Shown one piece after another: positions 11,801-25,551 of a stretch of 64,000 nucleotides of DNA. Source of the DNA: Thelonectria olida (lineage: Eukaryota; Ascomycota; Sordariomycetes; Hypocreales; Nectriaceae); contig JAGPYM010000012.1 of NCBI GenBank assembly GCA_020736575.1, positions 372,001 to 436,000 on the forward strand, in the 5' to 3' direction. The notes beneath the pieces are model-generated. The model saw only the letters and a list, made by a program, of their open reading frames with translations. It searched no databases and was not told the DNA's origin. The translations under genes and the position numbers were made by a program. The stretch's first letter is position 1; every line of letters begins with the position of its first letter.

Positions 11801-13615
11801 AAGGGTCGTCCCCAGTAAACAGACACACGATGAACCCTTGAGAAGACCCCATCGCACTCGCAACTCTGAGACGTCGACGCCCCACGGAATGGAGACGTGG
11901 CTGTGTACACGTATGTTTCTCTCGCCCAACTTTGCAACGCAGTTTCGCCCGCCGAGACAATGACGACACTCTGCTCTGGCTGGCCCAACACGGCTTCTGA
12001 GACCGATGCGGCCTCCGTCAAGAGGGAGTTTGCCCATGACGAAGACGCCGCATCTAGATTGAGCACTTGGAATGGCGAAAACCCTTTAGCCATCATGACC
12101 CAGTGCATGCTTTGAGTCATTGTTCAACTCATCCATCAATTGCATCAATCTGTGATGGAAACATCGGATGGGAATCCACCAAGTCCGACAGCCTACCCTA
12201 TATGTCCTCTGGAACTTCTATTCGCGTGCCCTTTTCTTCGATCAGGAAGATGGAACTCAGCTTCGATAGCAATAGTCGAAAGTCACACACACATATATAT
12301 GGGACTAGCATAATATTGTGACTCAACACTATGGTAACGATATTGGGAAACTTACTACAACTCGGCCAGAAGGCCACTGGCCTGGGGGCGTTTGAGCGAG
12401 TCCACGCGAGCATCTTATCGGCCGGAGATTTCCTTCCGAGTTGATACTGCATACAGGGTTGGCGGCAGCAGTTGTAGATAGAAAATATAATCTTTAGTCA
12501 CGGTATGGGACTGGCATCAAGTTTGACGAGGAAGAGAGCCCTAGTGTAGCATGCGTTCGTACACAAATGGCCTCTCGAAGGTGGTGGTCATTGCATCAGA
12601 CGTACACAAGTTGTGAATATTGAGTAGTGAACTTCTCATAGTCAATCGAATTCTGAGATGGTTAATGGTCAACATGAATAGGTTGTCGTTGGCCAAAGTG
12701 GATAGTAGGGTGAGTAGTGATGCAGGCTCGATTGTTGGCCAAGACATCCAATCAGATTGAGATGACGAAAGACAAAGATGCATATAGGAAGAAATTATAG
12801 TGCTCCAGTCCTGACGATGCGACTTCATTACTGATGATTGTAACTGGCTTGACTAAGTTTCTCAACGAACGCAAGCTGTTCCGGAAAGTGTAGACTCCAG
12901 ATATCTGCAGATCAAGGAACTAGAACAACGAGAGCTCACTTGATTTCATATTTTAACCAAGTTAAAGAGTGTCTGCGCTAGAATGAAGCTGGATCTGAAT
13001 GATCGAGTGATTGCATGGGTCGTGCCTTGAACCTAGTGAAGTGTTCCTGATGATCACCACATCTTCGATTGCTAGATTAGCAATGAGAGCGGCGAGTTGA
13101 GAGTGGTAGGTGATAAGTAATTCGCACTTCCACAAATAAGAACGTTTGCACGGCGTCTTCAATCTCCGCGCAAAGGATTCTCAACAGGGATCAACTTACA
13201 TGACCAACAGCGGGGTGAAGGCACTTTTGTAGGACTTATATGAGCGATAGCATAGTCTGGCCTAACAAACAAACAAGATGCAGTGGCCGCCGGCTATCTT
13301 GACCCATGGCACGCGATCATTTACCGAATTTGGCCATTCACATTGAACAACCAACGCTGCACTGGGGGAAGTGCTGGGAATAACTCACTATCGGAGGTGA
13401 CCGTTGCCGTTTTGATGCTCCAACGCCGATCTTATCGCGGATGACCGCTTGGCGCAACACGGGCGTTAACCCGCTCGGGAAGGAGCCTCGATAGAGAGTC
13501 TGAGTGAGAGATGGATGAGATGAGTATAAGACCGAGTTGAACTGCTCGACTCCCTCATGGCCTGTTCAGTTCGAATTGACCGTCAACTCGGGCTTCAGAG
13601 TGCACCCAATTCAAA
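8885..13615. other. 4.7 kb without a recognisable gene
   Basis: The first 500-600 bp is pyrimidine-rich on the minus strand and is probably the leader and promoter of the CSC1-like gene. The rest carries only short ORFs open on both strands (for example 11478-11969 minus with 11595-11963 plus), none of which looks like a known family. There is a small CA/TA run near 12287-12300. It may hold a non-coding RNA, a degraded element or long regulatory DNA. I cannot distinguish these from sequence alone. Confidence 0.5.
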
Positions 13616-14745
13616 ATGCGTTCGTCATTCCTCGCAGCCGCCTTCATCTCACTGGCCTCGTTCTCCAACGGCCTCAACATCCTCTTGAACAACGACGATG
13701 GTTTCGGCTCTGGCAACTTGCGCGAGCTGTACCGATTGCTCAAGCATGAAGGTCACGATGGTACGAGAACCCAATTGCACCTGGTCTGAGAAAAAATCGT
13801 TAATGAATTGGGCTTTAGTCTGGATTGTTGCTCCCGCAACAAAGCAGAGCGGACAAGGCGGGCGATCTGACTTTACGACTGAGGGAAACCTGACGGCCCC
13901 CTCGCAGTATGACCTGATCCCAGCTGGTGCTCCGTCGGTATGTTGACGAACACGTCTAACTAGCTGAAATGGGTTGCTGAATAGTCGATGCTAGATTGGA
14001 AGTGATCCTAACGACAGCCACATCTGGTACTACAACGGCACTCCTGCAGCATGCACATTTGTTGCTCTCGACTATGTCCTGCCGCGATATGCCGACTTCA
14101 AGGTCCCCGACCTCGTTGTCACGGGTCCAAACTACGGAACCAACCTTGGGCCGTTTGTCTGGACGCTCTCGGGAACTGCTGGAGCTGCGTAAGTAAACTC
14201 AGCGGTTGAAGACATTGCATCTTTGGCTAAAACTGAGCGTCAGGTATGCCGCGACACATCGAAGCATCCCGGCAATTGCACTATCGGCAAGCAACACCGA
14301 AGTCGCATACTTTGAGATCAAGAACAAGACCAACCCTGCTACGTGGGCCGCAGAGGTGTCGCTCAAAGCCGTCAATGCCTTCATCGACACATCGCCCGAA
14401 GGCGGACCTATTCTACCCTTGGGATACGGCGCCAACGTCAACATTCCGCCGTTGACCAAGAAGCCAAAGGGGCTCAAGTTTGTGCAGACGCGCATGACCG
14501 GAAACGCGCACGTCAACGAGGCCGTGCTGGACGCCTCCGAGGGTACGTTTACTTGGGCCAACATCAAGCCGTATGCCGCTGGTGTCAATACCTGCCTGAA
14601 TGGAGACTGCTCGATGGAGGGAGAGACGTATGTCGTGGAGAATGGCGGCGTGTCTATTTCTCTGTACACCATTGACTACACGGCTCCGACTAATGCAAAG
14701 ACGAAGAGCATCATGAAGAGACTGGATGAGATTGCGCCTGAATAA
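13616..14745 (+). CDS. Secreted SurE-like acid phosphatase/5'-nucleotidase
   Basis: There are four exons (13616-13760, 13819-13937, 13995-14188, 14244-14745) with three introns of 55-58 bp, each in phase, giving 319 residues. A signal peptide precedes the SurE fold, which begins NILLNNDDGFGS. Asn26-Asp27-Asp28-Gly29 is the metal-binding motif of the family. Further SurE landmarks are VWIVAPATKQSGQGG and VVTGPNYGTNLG. SurE proteins are divalent-metal phosphatases acting on nucleoside monophosphates and small phosphate esters. Bacterial SurE is cytosolic, whereas this copy should be exported, which suggests phosphate or nucleotide scavenging. Expression may respond to phosphate, but I see no proven regulatory site. 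Confidence 0.88.
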
Positions 14746-15320
14746 AGGGCTCGATTAAGAGAATTGGTTATCACAATAAACCGCATTGCCATCACAAGCC
14801 TGCTATAGTGAGAATTACAACATTTGCAAGAGACTTATTTGTTCGCTTTAGCAAAGAACATCTCATGTTGTTGATAGCAGTATCAAGACTGTGCACGAAG
14901 CTCTCTTATAATGCACCAAATTGGATAGGAACTCCTTTATTGATTGACCTATCAAACCGATGAACTGGAAAGCCTTCTAACTAATCATCTGTACACTCTA
15001 TGCTGCGTTGGTCACGCAATATCGCGCTATGCAGTCACCAGATGGCGTAGGGCTGACTGATCCTCTTTGCCATCCAATGATGATTGCATACATGGTCAAT
15101 ATGCAGCGGCAACCTTCGGATATCATAGAGATATCCCACGATACCCGGCCGAGTCAGCCTAGTTAAGTTCACCTTTGGGGCGCTTATTCACGTCATCTGG
15201 GGAATACCCCGCGATACTAAGATAGAGCATCCCCCACCTCAATTTTCTAGCTGACAACTATCCTTCATCTGAGGGCTCTCATATGGACCTCGGGCTATTG
15301 AACCTTTGACCAACACCGTC
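14746..15320. other. Intergenic region upstream of the dioxygenase
   Basis: This 575 bp spacer holds the SurE 3' UTR and the dioxygenase promoter. I see no ORF of interest and no clear TATA box. Confidence 0.6.
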
Positions 15321-16590
15321 ATGTCGCCCACCCGACTCAAAGAGGAGCTTCCTGAGTACGAGTACCCGAAAGGGCCAAAAGACAAGCGTACGTAAGAGTG
15401 ACCTTGCACCCTGAAGAATAGATATCTCGCTTACACCGGCTCTTGTAATGTAGTTGAGTATGCAGACCTCGCATATCTCGACATCTCCAAGCTTGACCAA
15501 CCTGGGGGAAAGGAGGCACTCGCACGACAAGTATTGAGCTTCATCAACACGAATGGTACTCATCCTATACATGAAGTCCAGCACCAGAATGAGAGTGTTG
15601 ATTACTCGCAGGCTTCTTCTATGTCATCGGCCACGGCTTCACAGACGCCCAAGTCCGCAGGCAGTACGCAATAGGCCGTGCCTTCTTCGACCTCCCCCTC
15701 GAAGAAAAGCTTCGCTACGAATGCGACACGGCCCGCGGAGACTTCCGAGGCTACAAGCCGCAATCCACGGGCGCCCTGGCCTCCCGCGACAACGACGAGC
15801 GGTACAACATCCCCAAGTTCACGCCCGAGCACGAACGCGAGCATCCGCAGCTGATCAACGACCACATCGACGAGATCCGGGACTTTTCGCTGCGCGTGCA
15901 CAACAACGTCCTGCTCCCGCTGCTCAAGCTCTTTGCGTACGTGCTGGAGCTCGACGACGAGGAGTACTTCTCCAAGCGCCATCGCTACGAAGCGCGGGGC
16001 CTGGAGTACCTGCGCTACATGAAGTACCATCCTCGTACGCGCGACAAGGACGCCGAGGCGGACAACATCTGGGCGCGCGGGCACACTGACTACAACACGC
16101 TGACGTTTCTGTTCCACCAGCCGGTCGTCGGGCTGCAGGCGCAGAACCACGAGGGCAAGTGGCAGTACGTAGCGTCGCCGCGGGACGCCATCATCGTCAA
16201 CATTGCGGACGCGCTCGAGTTCATGAGCGGCGGCTATCTGAAGAGCACAATCCATCGGGTTGTGCGGCCGCCGGAGGACCAGGCGGAGCAGCCGCGACAT
16301 AGTCTGATCTACTTTGCGCGTCCGGAAGCGGACATTACCTTGGAGCCGGTGGTGAGTCCGCTTCTTCAGCGGCTGGGATTGCAGGATAAGGAGTCCCAGT
16401 TCAGTCGACGTGTGACTGCGGAAGGTATGCGTGCTCGTTGAGTGTATGATGAAGAAGAATGCAAGATGCTGACAATTTCGTAGAATGGGCTCAGGCTCGC
16501 ATCGCGAAGGATCATCGATTTCGCACAGGTGTGGTGAACCACCAAGAGAAGGAGATTATTGCGGGAGTCAACCAGACGTACTATGACTAG
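15321..16590 (+). CDS. 2-oxoglutarate/Fe(II)-dependent oxygenase, isopenicillin N synthase-like
   Basis: Four exons (15321-15387, 15454-15555, 15612-16424, 16484-16590) encode 362 residues. The N-terminal DIOX_N part contains GFFYVIGHGF, and the core double-stranded beta-helix follows. The iron ligands are visible as His214 and Asp216 in RGHTDYNTLT and His271 in STIHRVVRP. Arg285 and Ser287 in RHSLIYF form the RxS pair that binds 2-oxoglutarate. Fungal relatives hydroxylate or desaturate small metabolites. The substrate cannot be read from the sequence, and there is no neighbouring synthase. Each intron is short and phase-consistent. The protein should be cytosolic, having no signal peptide or membrane segment. 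Confidence 0.88.
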
Positions 16591-16993
16591 ACAGATGGTG
16601 AAAGGTGTTGCGTGTGAAAGACTCCAGCTCCGACTTGGCCACTTGAGAGGATCAAGCCTCGTTCTGCGATTGTGAGGCTGCGCACTACTATTCTAGCGTA
16701 CCTGAACACATATCGCCTGCTTGGATGAGCCAAGCTGATAGTTTCCTGAAAGGTCGTAGTAAAATTGGAAATAGGATTGACTACTCCAGAAAATTGCAAT
16801 GTACACCAAAACCCACACAAAGCCCGGAAAGCCTTCATTGTTCTTGTTAGCTTGGCCTCCCATTTTCGCCTACACCTGCACAACCCATCCCAGTTCAGAT
16901 GCCATTGCCATTTCACGCAATAGAAACTGCTGTTCTCCCCATAATCCAGGCATTTTACCTCTTCCTTTGTCGCTTCATGTGGGTGTCAAGTTC
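16591..16993. other. Convergent spacer
   Basis: 403 bp between converging genes, probably the two 3' UTRs. I see nothing else. Confidence 0.6.
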
Positions 16994-17838
16994 CTAAACC
17001 TCAACAGGGCCCTGGCTTCGTGTCTTTCGGGCTGTTCTGCCAACAACAGGCTCGACCTTCTTCTTTGTCCTTCCCGACTTGCCGTTGGTCGCAGGCTGGG
17101 CTGACGTCGGGGCTGGGACGTCCTCGACACGAGCCTTCTTACCGGCGCGCCCATTCGAGACCTTCTTTTCCTCCTTGGAGGCATCACCATTAGCGGTCGC
17201 GACAGCAGCGGCCTCATCATCGAGCTTACGCTTCGCAGACTCGCTGGCCGTCTCAGACACTGGCGCATCCTTGATGTCGATATCCTCGCTTGCGCCGTTG
17301 GTCTCTGCATCGGCAGACTCGTCACCCTTGTTTGCGACCTCGTCGCCAGGTCCCAGGATAACCTGAGCCTCTTCCTCGGGTTTCTCTTCGGGTTCTTCAT
17401 CAATCTTCAGCTCCGGCCTTGGACTACCGCCAGCCGGGGTCTGGTTGTTGAGGGGCGTCTGTGGCACCGAAATCACTTCAACGGGCTTGGGCTTCTTTGG
17501 CACGGCAAGACCGCCCGCCTCAGCCTTCTTTTCTTCAGGCTTATCTTCCTCGGGTTTCTTCTCCTCGGGTTTGGGTGCTTCGGTGGCAGGCGCCGTGGTA
17601 TGCATAGTTGGGGCGCCGGCCTGAGCCTCGGGAGCCTTGGGTTCAGGTTCGCCGACTGTCACGGGTGGTTATGTTAGCGCCGTCTTATGAGGTTGATAGA
17701 GGCCGGTATATCTCGCTTATGCGCCATTACTGTATCAAGAGCAGTCCAATTGGAAGCAATAGAGCAAGGCAGCATGGAATTGATGGCTGGATGATGGTAA
17801 ATACCTTTGTCGATGGCGGGAGCGATTCCGTCCGACAT
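16994..17838 (-). CDS. Acidic, low-complexity protein of unknown function, probably nuclear
   Basis: Two exons (17838-17805 and 17655-16994) separated by a 149 bp intron encode 231 residues starting MSDGIAPAIDK. The protein is rich in Glu, Lys, Pro and Ala, with repeated PEEKKPEE-type runs near the N-terminus. It carries basic clusters SAKRKLDDE, GKKARVED and GRTKKKVEP that look like nuclear localisation signals. It has no cysteine-rich, catalytic or membrane segment and is probably intrinsically disordered. I do not recognise a named family. The coding call rests on the clean intron that joins the only good upstream ATG in phase, and on strong coding-type composition. Confidence 0.65.
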
Positions 17839-20360
<2,522 letters not shown>

Positions 20361-20566
20361 ATCACGATATTGAGGTAGAGATGTATGAACAAAAGGACAA
20401 TTTCTTGTTGGATTGGGGCGTTTCGGGAAGTATAGTACCGTTTAATCTAATACCACGTTTCTTCAGTCCCAGACCCATTTGTCGAATCTGCAATGTCCTT
20501 TTATTTCATTATCAAACATCGTCTTGCATGTTCCTACACTACATTATCCAGCCTGAAATCTCGCCC

Positions 20567-21492
20567 TCACATGTTTCTTCCACCAGTCACCATGATTGTT
20601 TGTCCCGTTACGTACGAGAACAACGGACTGGCGACAGCCAAGATACTGCTCGCTGCCTCCTGAGGCGTCCCTGGCCTGCGTAGCGCAATGTCTGCATGCG
20701 CCGCATCGCCCGCCGCCTGCGTCTGCTTCTGCGGAATCCCCAACGCAATCTTCTGCCCATCAGGCCCCGTGACAAACGCACCGTCCTCCTTGGCCGCCGT
20801 CAACCGCGTGAGGATATGCCCAAAGGCGACGGTGTTTGCGCGCACGCCAAACGCAGGCCCCCATTCCTTGGCAATCGTCTTGGTGAAGCCCGTGACGCCC
20901 GCCTTGGCCAGCGCGTAGTTGAGCTGGCCCGCGTTGCCGTGCACGCCCGACGTCGACGAGATGTTGACAATGCATCGCGGCGCGCCGTCCTTGACGCGGA
21001 AGTAGGGCGCAGCGGCGCGGACGAGCTGGAAGGGCGCGGTGCAGTGCAGCGCGACGATGGTGTCCCACTGCTTGTCCGTCATTTTGTGGATGACGCCGTC
21101 CCACGTGTAGCCGGCGTTGTTAACGATGATGTTGATCTTGCCGGCGCCAAAGTCGGCGGCTTTCTGGACGAGAGTCTTGATGTACTCGGCGTCGAGCATG
21201 TCGCCTGCCACGGCGAGGGCTTGGCCGCCGGTCTTGGTGATGCTTTCTGCGACGGCGGCGGCTTTCTCTGCATGTGGTGTAAGCCGGATGGGATGGGATG
21301 AGGGAGGGCAATCAGATGCTTACTCTCGTCAATGTCTGCAATGACGACTTTGGCGCCTTCATTTGCAAACAACCGCGCGGCTTCAGCGCCAATGCCTTGG
21401 CCGCTGCCTGTGATGATGGCGACCTGGCCAGCCAACATGCCCTTGGGGTAGTTGAGATGGCCAGCGATTTGGGTGACGCGATCTGAAGACAT
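20567..21492 (-). CDS. Short-chain dehydrogenase/reductase, FabG-like 3-oxoacyl reductase type
   Basis: Exons 21492-21324 and 21267-20567 (56 bp intron) encode 289 residues. The Rossmann motif TGSGQGIG (residues 28-35), NNAG (106-109), catalytic Ser161 and the YALAK pair Tyr174/Lys178 define a classical SDR. Full-length similarity is to 3-oxoacyl-[ACP] reductases, but such names are often loose in fungi. The substrate could be a 3-ketoacyl thioester or another ketone. An insert near residues 205-245 is somewhat longer than in bacterial FabG. The C-terminus (TGGRNM) is not a peroxisomal signal. It converges on DPM1 with only 206 bp between the stops. Confidence 0.87.
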
Positions 21493-21910
21493 GGTGACTG
21501 ATTATGTGCCGTTACCCTGCCCGAACAATCGACACTGAAGCGAGATAGCTGAGTTTAAAGATGCTGGTATCATGAATCAGCTGTGACATTTATGAAGCTC
21601 TGCGGGAGATGAGTCCGGACCCGTGCCGAGGTTCCCCGCGGCTTCGGGTTTAGGAGGTCGGGGTTGTGTGGAGAACCCTCGGCGGAGGGAGAAGGACGGC
21701 ACCGGCGAGGAAGTGAGGTGTCTTGGAACGAACGAGTTCCATTGAGGGGATAGTCCAAGTCAACCATATTACAAGATGGATGGATTGCTTAGTGTTTCGG
21801 CTCTGCAGCGTATGAGTGGAAAGATGAGGGCAAGGGTAGACTTTGCGAGGATGATGAACGAAAGATCAAGAGAGCAACTCGTAGTAGACTAATAGATGGT
21901 ATTCGTAATT
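21493..21910. other. Intergenic region
   Basis: 418 bp between the SDR start and the end of the TRAPPC12-like gene, both on the minus strand. It holds the SDR promoter. I see no gene. Confidence 0.6.
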
Positions 21911-23362
21911 CTAGAGCTTGAAATCCGCATTTGTCTTCTCCCAACCCGTTGCTGACGGCTCTGCGGCGGCGATCCGTTCCGTAAGCTTGAACTTGAGGTT
22001 TCTGTTCTTTTCCGTACACAGCTCGTACATGGTCGATAGATTGAACAAGAGCGTGTGCGATGACAACCCCGACTCTACCAGTCCTTCGAGGATTTCCCGA
22101 CCCTGGGTTTGTTAGTATGCGCTTGGATGGTCTGCCTTCCAGAGACATGACATACCTCGTGTATTCTTCCCAGGTACAGCAAGCAGACGCCCGTGTTGAC
22201 ACCCACCATCTCGTCATCGACAGACTCTCTCAAGGCCTTCCACTTCTCCAACGCGGAATTGTAATCGGCATCAGCCATGTCGCACAAGGCCAAGATGAGC
22301 TCCTCCGTCTCCTCCGCGTCACCTGCAATCTGCCGTGCGCATTCTCTTGCGCTCTCTGTATTGCCCAGCTGCAGCCACAGGAGGGCTTTGGAGAGGGCCA
22401 TCTTTCCATCACCCCGATCCCGAAGGGTCTTGAGATGGTGCATTGCCCCAGAGAGGTCTCCCATCTCAATGAGCGCCCCGGCCACCTGGATGCCGAGGTC
22501 GTGGAGACGGGCTTTCCAGAGTTCCCTCGCCGAGTTGTCGTGTTGAGCTGACGCCTTGCCGATATTGTCGCGTGCTTCTCGTGCGAGGTCATGGTAGCTC
22601 ATGACGGCGCGGCGCGGGTCACCGAACCCAAGGGCCTGGAGTCGCACGTTGAGAACTCGAAGCTCCCATGGTACCAAGTGCTCGCCGGTAGTTTCGTCGA
22701 CATAGGTTCGGATGTCGTTAAGGTCTTCCAATGCCTTGACTTCTTGCGCAGCAAGCGGCGTCTCATCGATCAGCGTCAGGCATGCCAAGCGGGTGTAGAG
22801 CAGTCCAAAGATGCGCTTGGAGTCAGTAGGGTCAACGCTTCCGTGGGCACCTGTGCCCGTCAACTCCTGAACAGCGGCGATAGCAGCAGCTCGGAAATGG
22901 CCATTAGATAGGAGTTCTTCAAGAGGCGCTTCCGGACTGGGCTGCTTTGCCGAGTTTCGGAATGCGGCTGGGACCTTTAAGGTATTGAGAGGGTGGTAGA
23001 TTTCAGGGCGAAGGAGGAAAGAGAAGTCCTTGGCGCGGGCTTGGCCGACCTGGGAGACGGGAGAAGCTGCTGATGAGCGGACGGGTGGTGAAGAGACTCT
23101 GGGTCTGTACTGCAGTGTCCGTGGAGAGCCCGTGGACTGGGCTGTGGTGGAGGAGGCCGGTTGGCGAGATGTTAGTGGGTCGCTGGTGAGGCGTCAGCTG
23201 GAAGAGGTGGGAGGGCATGGAAGTTAGGGAGCGCACTCATCAGCATCGAGAGGTCCCTTCGTAGAGGATCTCGGTCGAGCTAAAGGATGGTTAGCGAGAC
23301 TGTACAAGTACTTGTCGTTTGCTGGCGTGGATGGCGGCAGTAGGTGATGGTTTGCCGGCCAT
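21911..23362 (-). CDS. TRAPPC12-like TPR protein (TRAPP complex subunit)
   Basis: The model uses exons 23362-23312, 23279-23237, 23141-22156 and 22102-21911, giving 423 residues. The N-terminal third is Ser/Pro-rich and probably disordered. Then come the family-typical RAKDFSFLLRPEIYHPL and FRAAAIAAVQELTG, followed by TPR helices (LRVLNVRLQALG, AGALIEMGDLSGAMHHL, ALLWLQLGNTESAREC, NTGVCLLYLG). The C-terminus contains HTLLFNLSTMYELC, characteristic of TRAPPC12 relatives. Such proteins act in ER-Golgi vesicle tethering. The 95 bp and 53 bp introns are convincing. The first intron would be only 32 bp, so translation may instead begin at the ATG at 23246 (MLM), shortening the product by 29 residues. 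Confidence 0.82.
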
Positions 23363-24502
23363 ATCTCAAGATGACGTTGCAGACGAGAGCCCGAGCTGAG
23401 CCCGTCATGCGATGCCGCAGTTCAAACCAGGCTATGACATACACTTTGTGACTGACTTATTCCTCGAGTGCCCTTTACTGGGCGTCCTTTGAGGGTCACT
23501 CATGATTTATGTTGTGACTGATGATGTTGTTTAGGTTGCTCATCTGATGGTGACCTGGCGCGTGGTGGGCGGAGAGCGGACGGATAATTGTCGGTAAACT
23601 GTCTCTCACCAAAGATGCAGCTATTCCAGCATCTGGAGATCTTGTTTGAAGAGTTCTTTAAAAATCGTCATCGATAGGATAATAAACGAAACTATGCTTG
23701 TGGATATTCTATATCAAAATACGGTTCATCGTTATTTAAGAACTAACAAATGTGCATGTTCTGGTGCCCAGTGTAGGCTATCTTATTTTGAAGCGCCAGG
23801 GAGTTTTGCATGCATTCTAATATTGAATGAACTATACTTGGGAAATGGAATCAAAGCGTCAGAACTTATAGATGTATTTTTATCATGATTACTACTCGGT
23901 TGCCAGGTTTGAACTGAAGTTATGTTTGCGTTTCGCGAACGGGCAACTTGTCAACTGTGAGTCAAGACGCTCAGGTATCGAACTATTTGGGCCGGTGAGA
24001 AGTTCTTCGTGTGTGGGTGTTTGATTCTTTCAAATATGGCTTCAAAAGACTATGTGATAACTTAAGAAGACTTGCTTTGAGAGACCTATCGTCGATCGAG
24101 CCTATCCGCTCGCATGCCCTTTAGCTTCTCGACTTCATATTTGATGCCATAACTCTTCGGAAAGGGGCCTGGTACTGGCCCATCGTCATCGGCTTCCTCA
24201 AAGCTTTAAAAGGAAAGTTTAGGAGTCTGGTCATGGATTCGAGTTTACCAACCCACGCACTCTTGTGGCTTTGCTAAGTGGGCGAAGTTGGCTCAGACAA
24301 CATTGACAACAGAGTTCTGTGCATCAAGTGCCTAAGCAGCTCTGGTAACAAAAGGATCCAAACGACCGCAGAATATGGTTTCAACTGGGACGTCATCGAC
24401 GGCTCTCACATGCATATAAAGTCGTCGCTCTCAGGCGCGACCTTTACTCAACCTCATCAACCTTGTCTCCAATACATAACAATCGAGCCAAGGCACCCAA
24501 GG
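23363..24502. other. Intergenic region with an AT-rich stretch
   Basis: From about 23.62 to 23.90 kb the DNA turns clearly AT-rich compared with its neighbours. It carries an 80-codon plus-strand ORF (23646-23888) with no family likeness. The remainder holds the TRAPPC12 and BTB-gene promoters. The base shift could mark a relic of a mutated repeat or an ordinary spacer. Confidence 0.5.
24415..24420 (+). promoter_or_regulatory. TATA-like box of the BTB gene
   Basis: TATAAA lies 83 bp upstream of the ATG at 24503. A preserved core promoter would suggest that the downstream gene broke recently. Confidence 0.4.
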
Positions 24503-25551
24503 ATGGCGGCAGAGCAGAATGAAAAATATGACAGCTCGGAGAAGTCTCTGAGGCTAATGGGTATTTGAGAGACGACTCGGACATCGACTTGGAAACTGAC
24601 CCCGTTATAGAACTCGAGGATCCATTCTTTGAACATCTTTCTGGCCATGACAGAGGAAATGCCATCTTCATCATAGGTGACCAGAAATCGTTTCTGATTC
24701 ACGCTGGCCACCTTGAAGCCGAATCCACCGTCTTCAAGACCATGATGGAACCAATGTGGTCTTAACGCCGTGAACTTGATCCAAGCGTTCCCTACATTCC
24801 CCGAATCAAGCTCCCGCGTGACGACCCGGAGGCTTTCTCGATTGTCTACGGGATCGTTTCTGGCTCGACATCGGTTGATGACTTGGGGCGTGTGGAGTTT
24901 CATACAATATTCCACATTGCACGGATCGCTAACAAGTACGAAATGATGTCCCGGTTAACCCCCGTTGTCGCGGGTTGGCTCGAGAAACCATGGGCTCATC
25001 AGGAGGTGTGGTATGCAATAATGGCGGCGTACTACTTCAAACTGAAGAAGCCGTTCTATTTTGCGAGTAGAATGGCTATACACGCGGAGGACAAAGGCCC
25101 GTATTATGACCTCTTCGACCGTCTCCCAGATCGTATTTTGGCGCACAGGTTTGATGGTGAGTCTTCAAACCACGCAGGGCTTGATAGGAGATAATTAAGT
25201 GCTGACAGGTCGCAGAGGCGTTCTCAAAGGTAAGGATGTGGTCTAGAATCTACGGGAGGCGTTTGGGGTTGTGTTTGCACTGTTTCCATTTGACCAGTGA
25301 CATCTGCAAACTATGGGTCATGGATTGCGATGAGACGAGATGCAGACATCAAGGCTCGCCGCAGTCTATGACAGACGGTGCTTGACGTTCTCAGGTGGTT
25401 CAATGGAACCTTTCATTCATATGAACCATCTCACATGCGGCGCAACTTAATGCCGGGGGTCTTGGAAGATGGTTTCACAGAGAAGATTATCGGGAAGCTC
25501 TTTGATCGGTTGCCGATGGTTCAATTGGTAATTGTAGAACACACGGGGTGA
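24503..25551 (+). pseudogene. BTB/POZ-domain protein gene with premature stops
   Basis: Exon 1 (24503-24560) joins in phase to 24611 through a 50 bp intron with a CTGAC branch box. The joined frame reads as a fungal BTB/POZ protein: AIFIIGDQKSFLIHAGHL and ESTVFKTMMEP, then PRIKLPRDDPEAFSIVYGIV and IFHIARIANKYEM. After about 55 residues a TAA at 24763-24765 interrupts otherwise continuous similarity. A further intron (25157-25215) extends the frame into a Cys-rich stretch that ends at TGA 25383. A shifted frame then continues with WFNGTFHSYEPSHM up to 25551. BTB proteins of this kind are adaptors, often for cullin-3 ligases. I judge this copy broken, though a sequencing error at one site would leave most of it intact. 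Confidence 0.6.

Noticed and set aside
11478..11969. 163-codon minus-strand ORF with a 122-codon plus-strand ORF opposite
   Set aside because: Both strands are open at once and neither reads like a known protein. No splice structure supports either.
15602..16300. 232-codon minus-strand ORF
   Set aside because: It is antisense to the dioxygenase core, whose catalytic motifs are clear on the plus strand.
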